Assembly (NCBI GenBank): GCA_945288535.1
Contig: CALYQQ010000021.1
Location: forward strand, 1-56,715
Direction of reading: 5' to 3'
Length of the DNA stretch: 56,715 bases
DNA from: an uncultured Enterobacterales bacterium
GTDB taxonomy: Bacteria; Pseudomonadota; Gammaproteobacteria; Enterobacterales; CALYQQ01
Translations under genes and position numbers: made by a program
Notes under the pieces: generated by a model
What the model saw: the letters and a program-made list of their open reading frames with translations, nothing else
Told to the model about the DNA's origin: nothing
Database searches by the model: none
Part shown: one piece after another, positions 56,655-56,715 of the stretch
How positions within the stretch are numbered: position 1 is the stretch's first letter
Layout of the letters: every line of letters starts with the position of its first letter

Positions 56655-56715
56655 AAACAATAAACAATAAACAATAAACAATAAACAATAAACAATAAAC
56701 AATAAACAATAAACA
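56655..56715. repeat. Heptanucleotide tandem repeat (AAACAAT)n
   Basis: At least 8.7 exact copies of AAACAAT run to the last base of the window, so the full length is unknown. No coding sequence overlaps it. Confidence 0.95.

Noticed and set aside
56655..56715. CRISPR array
   Set aside because: The repeat unit is 7 bp with no spacers; it is a simple tandem repeat and no cas genes are present.

Overview
The DNA is very AT-rich and comes from a Gram-negative gammaproteobacterium related to the Enterobacterales/Orbales. The evidence is the ypeB-ligA-zipA-cysZ-cysK block with closely E. coli-like proteins, YghA, YfdC, EndA and ApbE homologues, and a complete EntCEBA/Fes/FepBCDG/EntS set. The low GC and long empty AT-rich spacers suggest a host-associated lineage; the genus cannot be fixed from the sequence.

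Layout. 1-6.7 kb: the 3' part of a receiver-domain protein with a repetitive N-terminal region, then housekeeping genes (ypeB, ligA, zipA leftward; cysZ, cysK rightward). 7.8-15.8 kb: scattered single genes (YghA-type dehydrogenase, secreted small protein, ApbE, YetF-like plus YfdC-like membrane pair, an orphan phage-186-type CI repressor, endonuclease I) separated by long AT-rich spacers. One spacer holds a strong Fur-box-like site next to a possible small RNA. 16-39 kb: a complete catechol siderophore locus. The receptor-entC-E-B-A operon runs left, fes-mbtH-NRPS runs right, fepD-G-C runs left, entS runs right and fepB runs left. The synthetase is not an EntF but a 2843-residue two-module enzyme (C-A-PCP-E-C-A-PCP-TE). 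The first A domain has acidic pocket residues suited to a basic amino acid, followed by an epimerase; the second carries the EntF serine code. The predicted product is a cyclic DHB-D-(basic amino acid)-L-Ser oligomer of the chrysobactin/vanchrobactin type. 39-42.3 kb: a metallophosphoesterase, a DcrB/DUF1795 protein and an ACT-domain protein. 43-44.5 kb: a decayed IS21-family element.

44.7-56.1 kb: a compact nine-gene leftward operon with a divergent GAPDH-tetR pair. In transcription order the operon encodes a LeuA-like synthase without the regulatory domain, an isochorismatase-fold protein lacking the nucleophilic Cys, a clavaminate-synthase-like Fe(II)/2-oxoglutarate oxygenase, a cupin, an MFS transporter, LeuC, LeuD, a large FAD/NAD(P)-binding protein and an aspartate/aromatic-type aminotransferase. 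This looks like a small biosynthetic cluster for a modified, possibly chain-elongated amino acid, with the extra GAPDH as a candidate self-resistance enzyme under TetR control. I do not recognise it as a described system, and it is the most interesting part of the window. It is flanked by the IS21 remnant on one side and by unassignable sequence ending in a heptanucleotide tandem repeat on the other, which fits acquisition by transfer.
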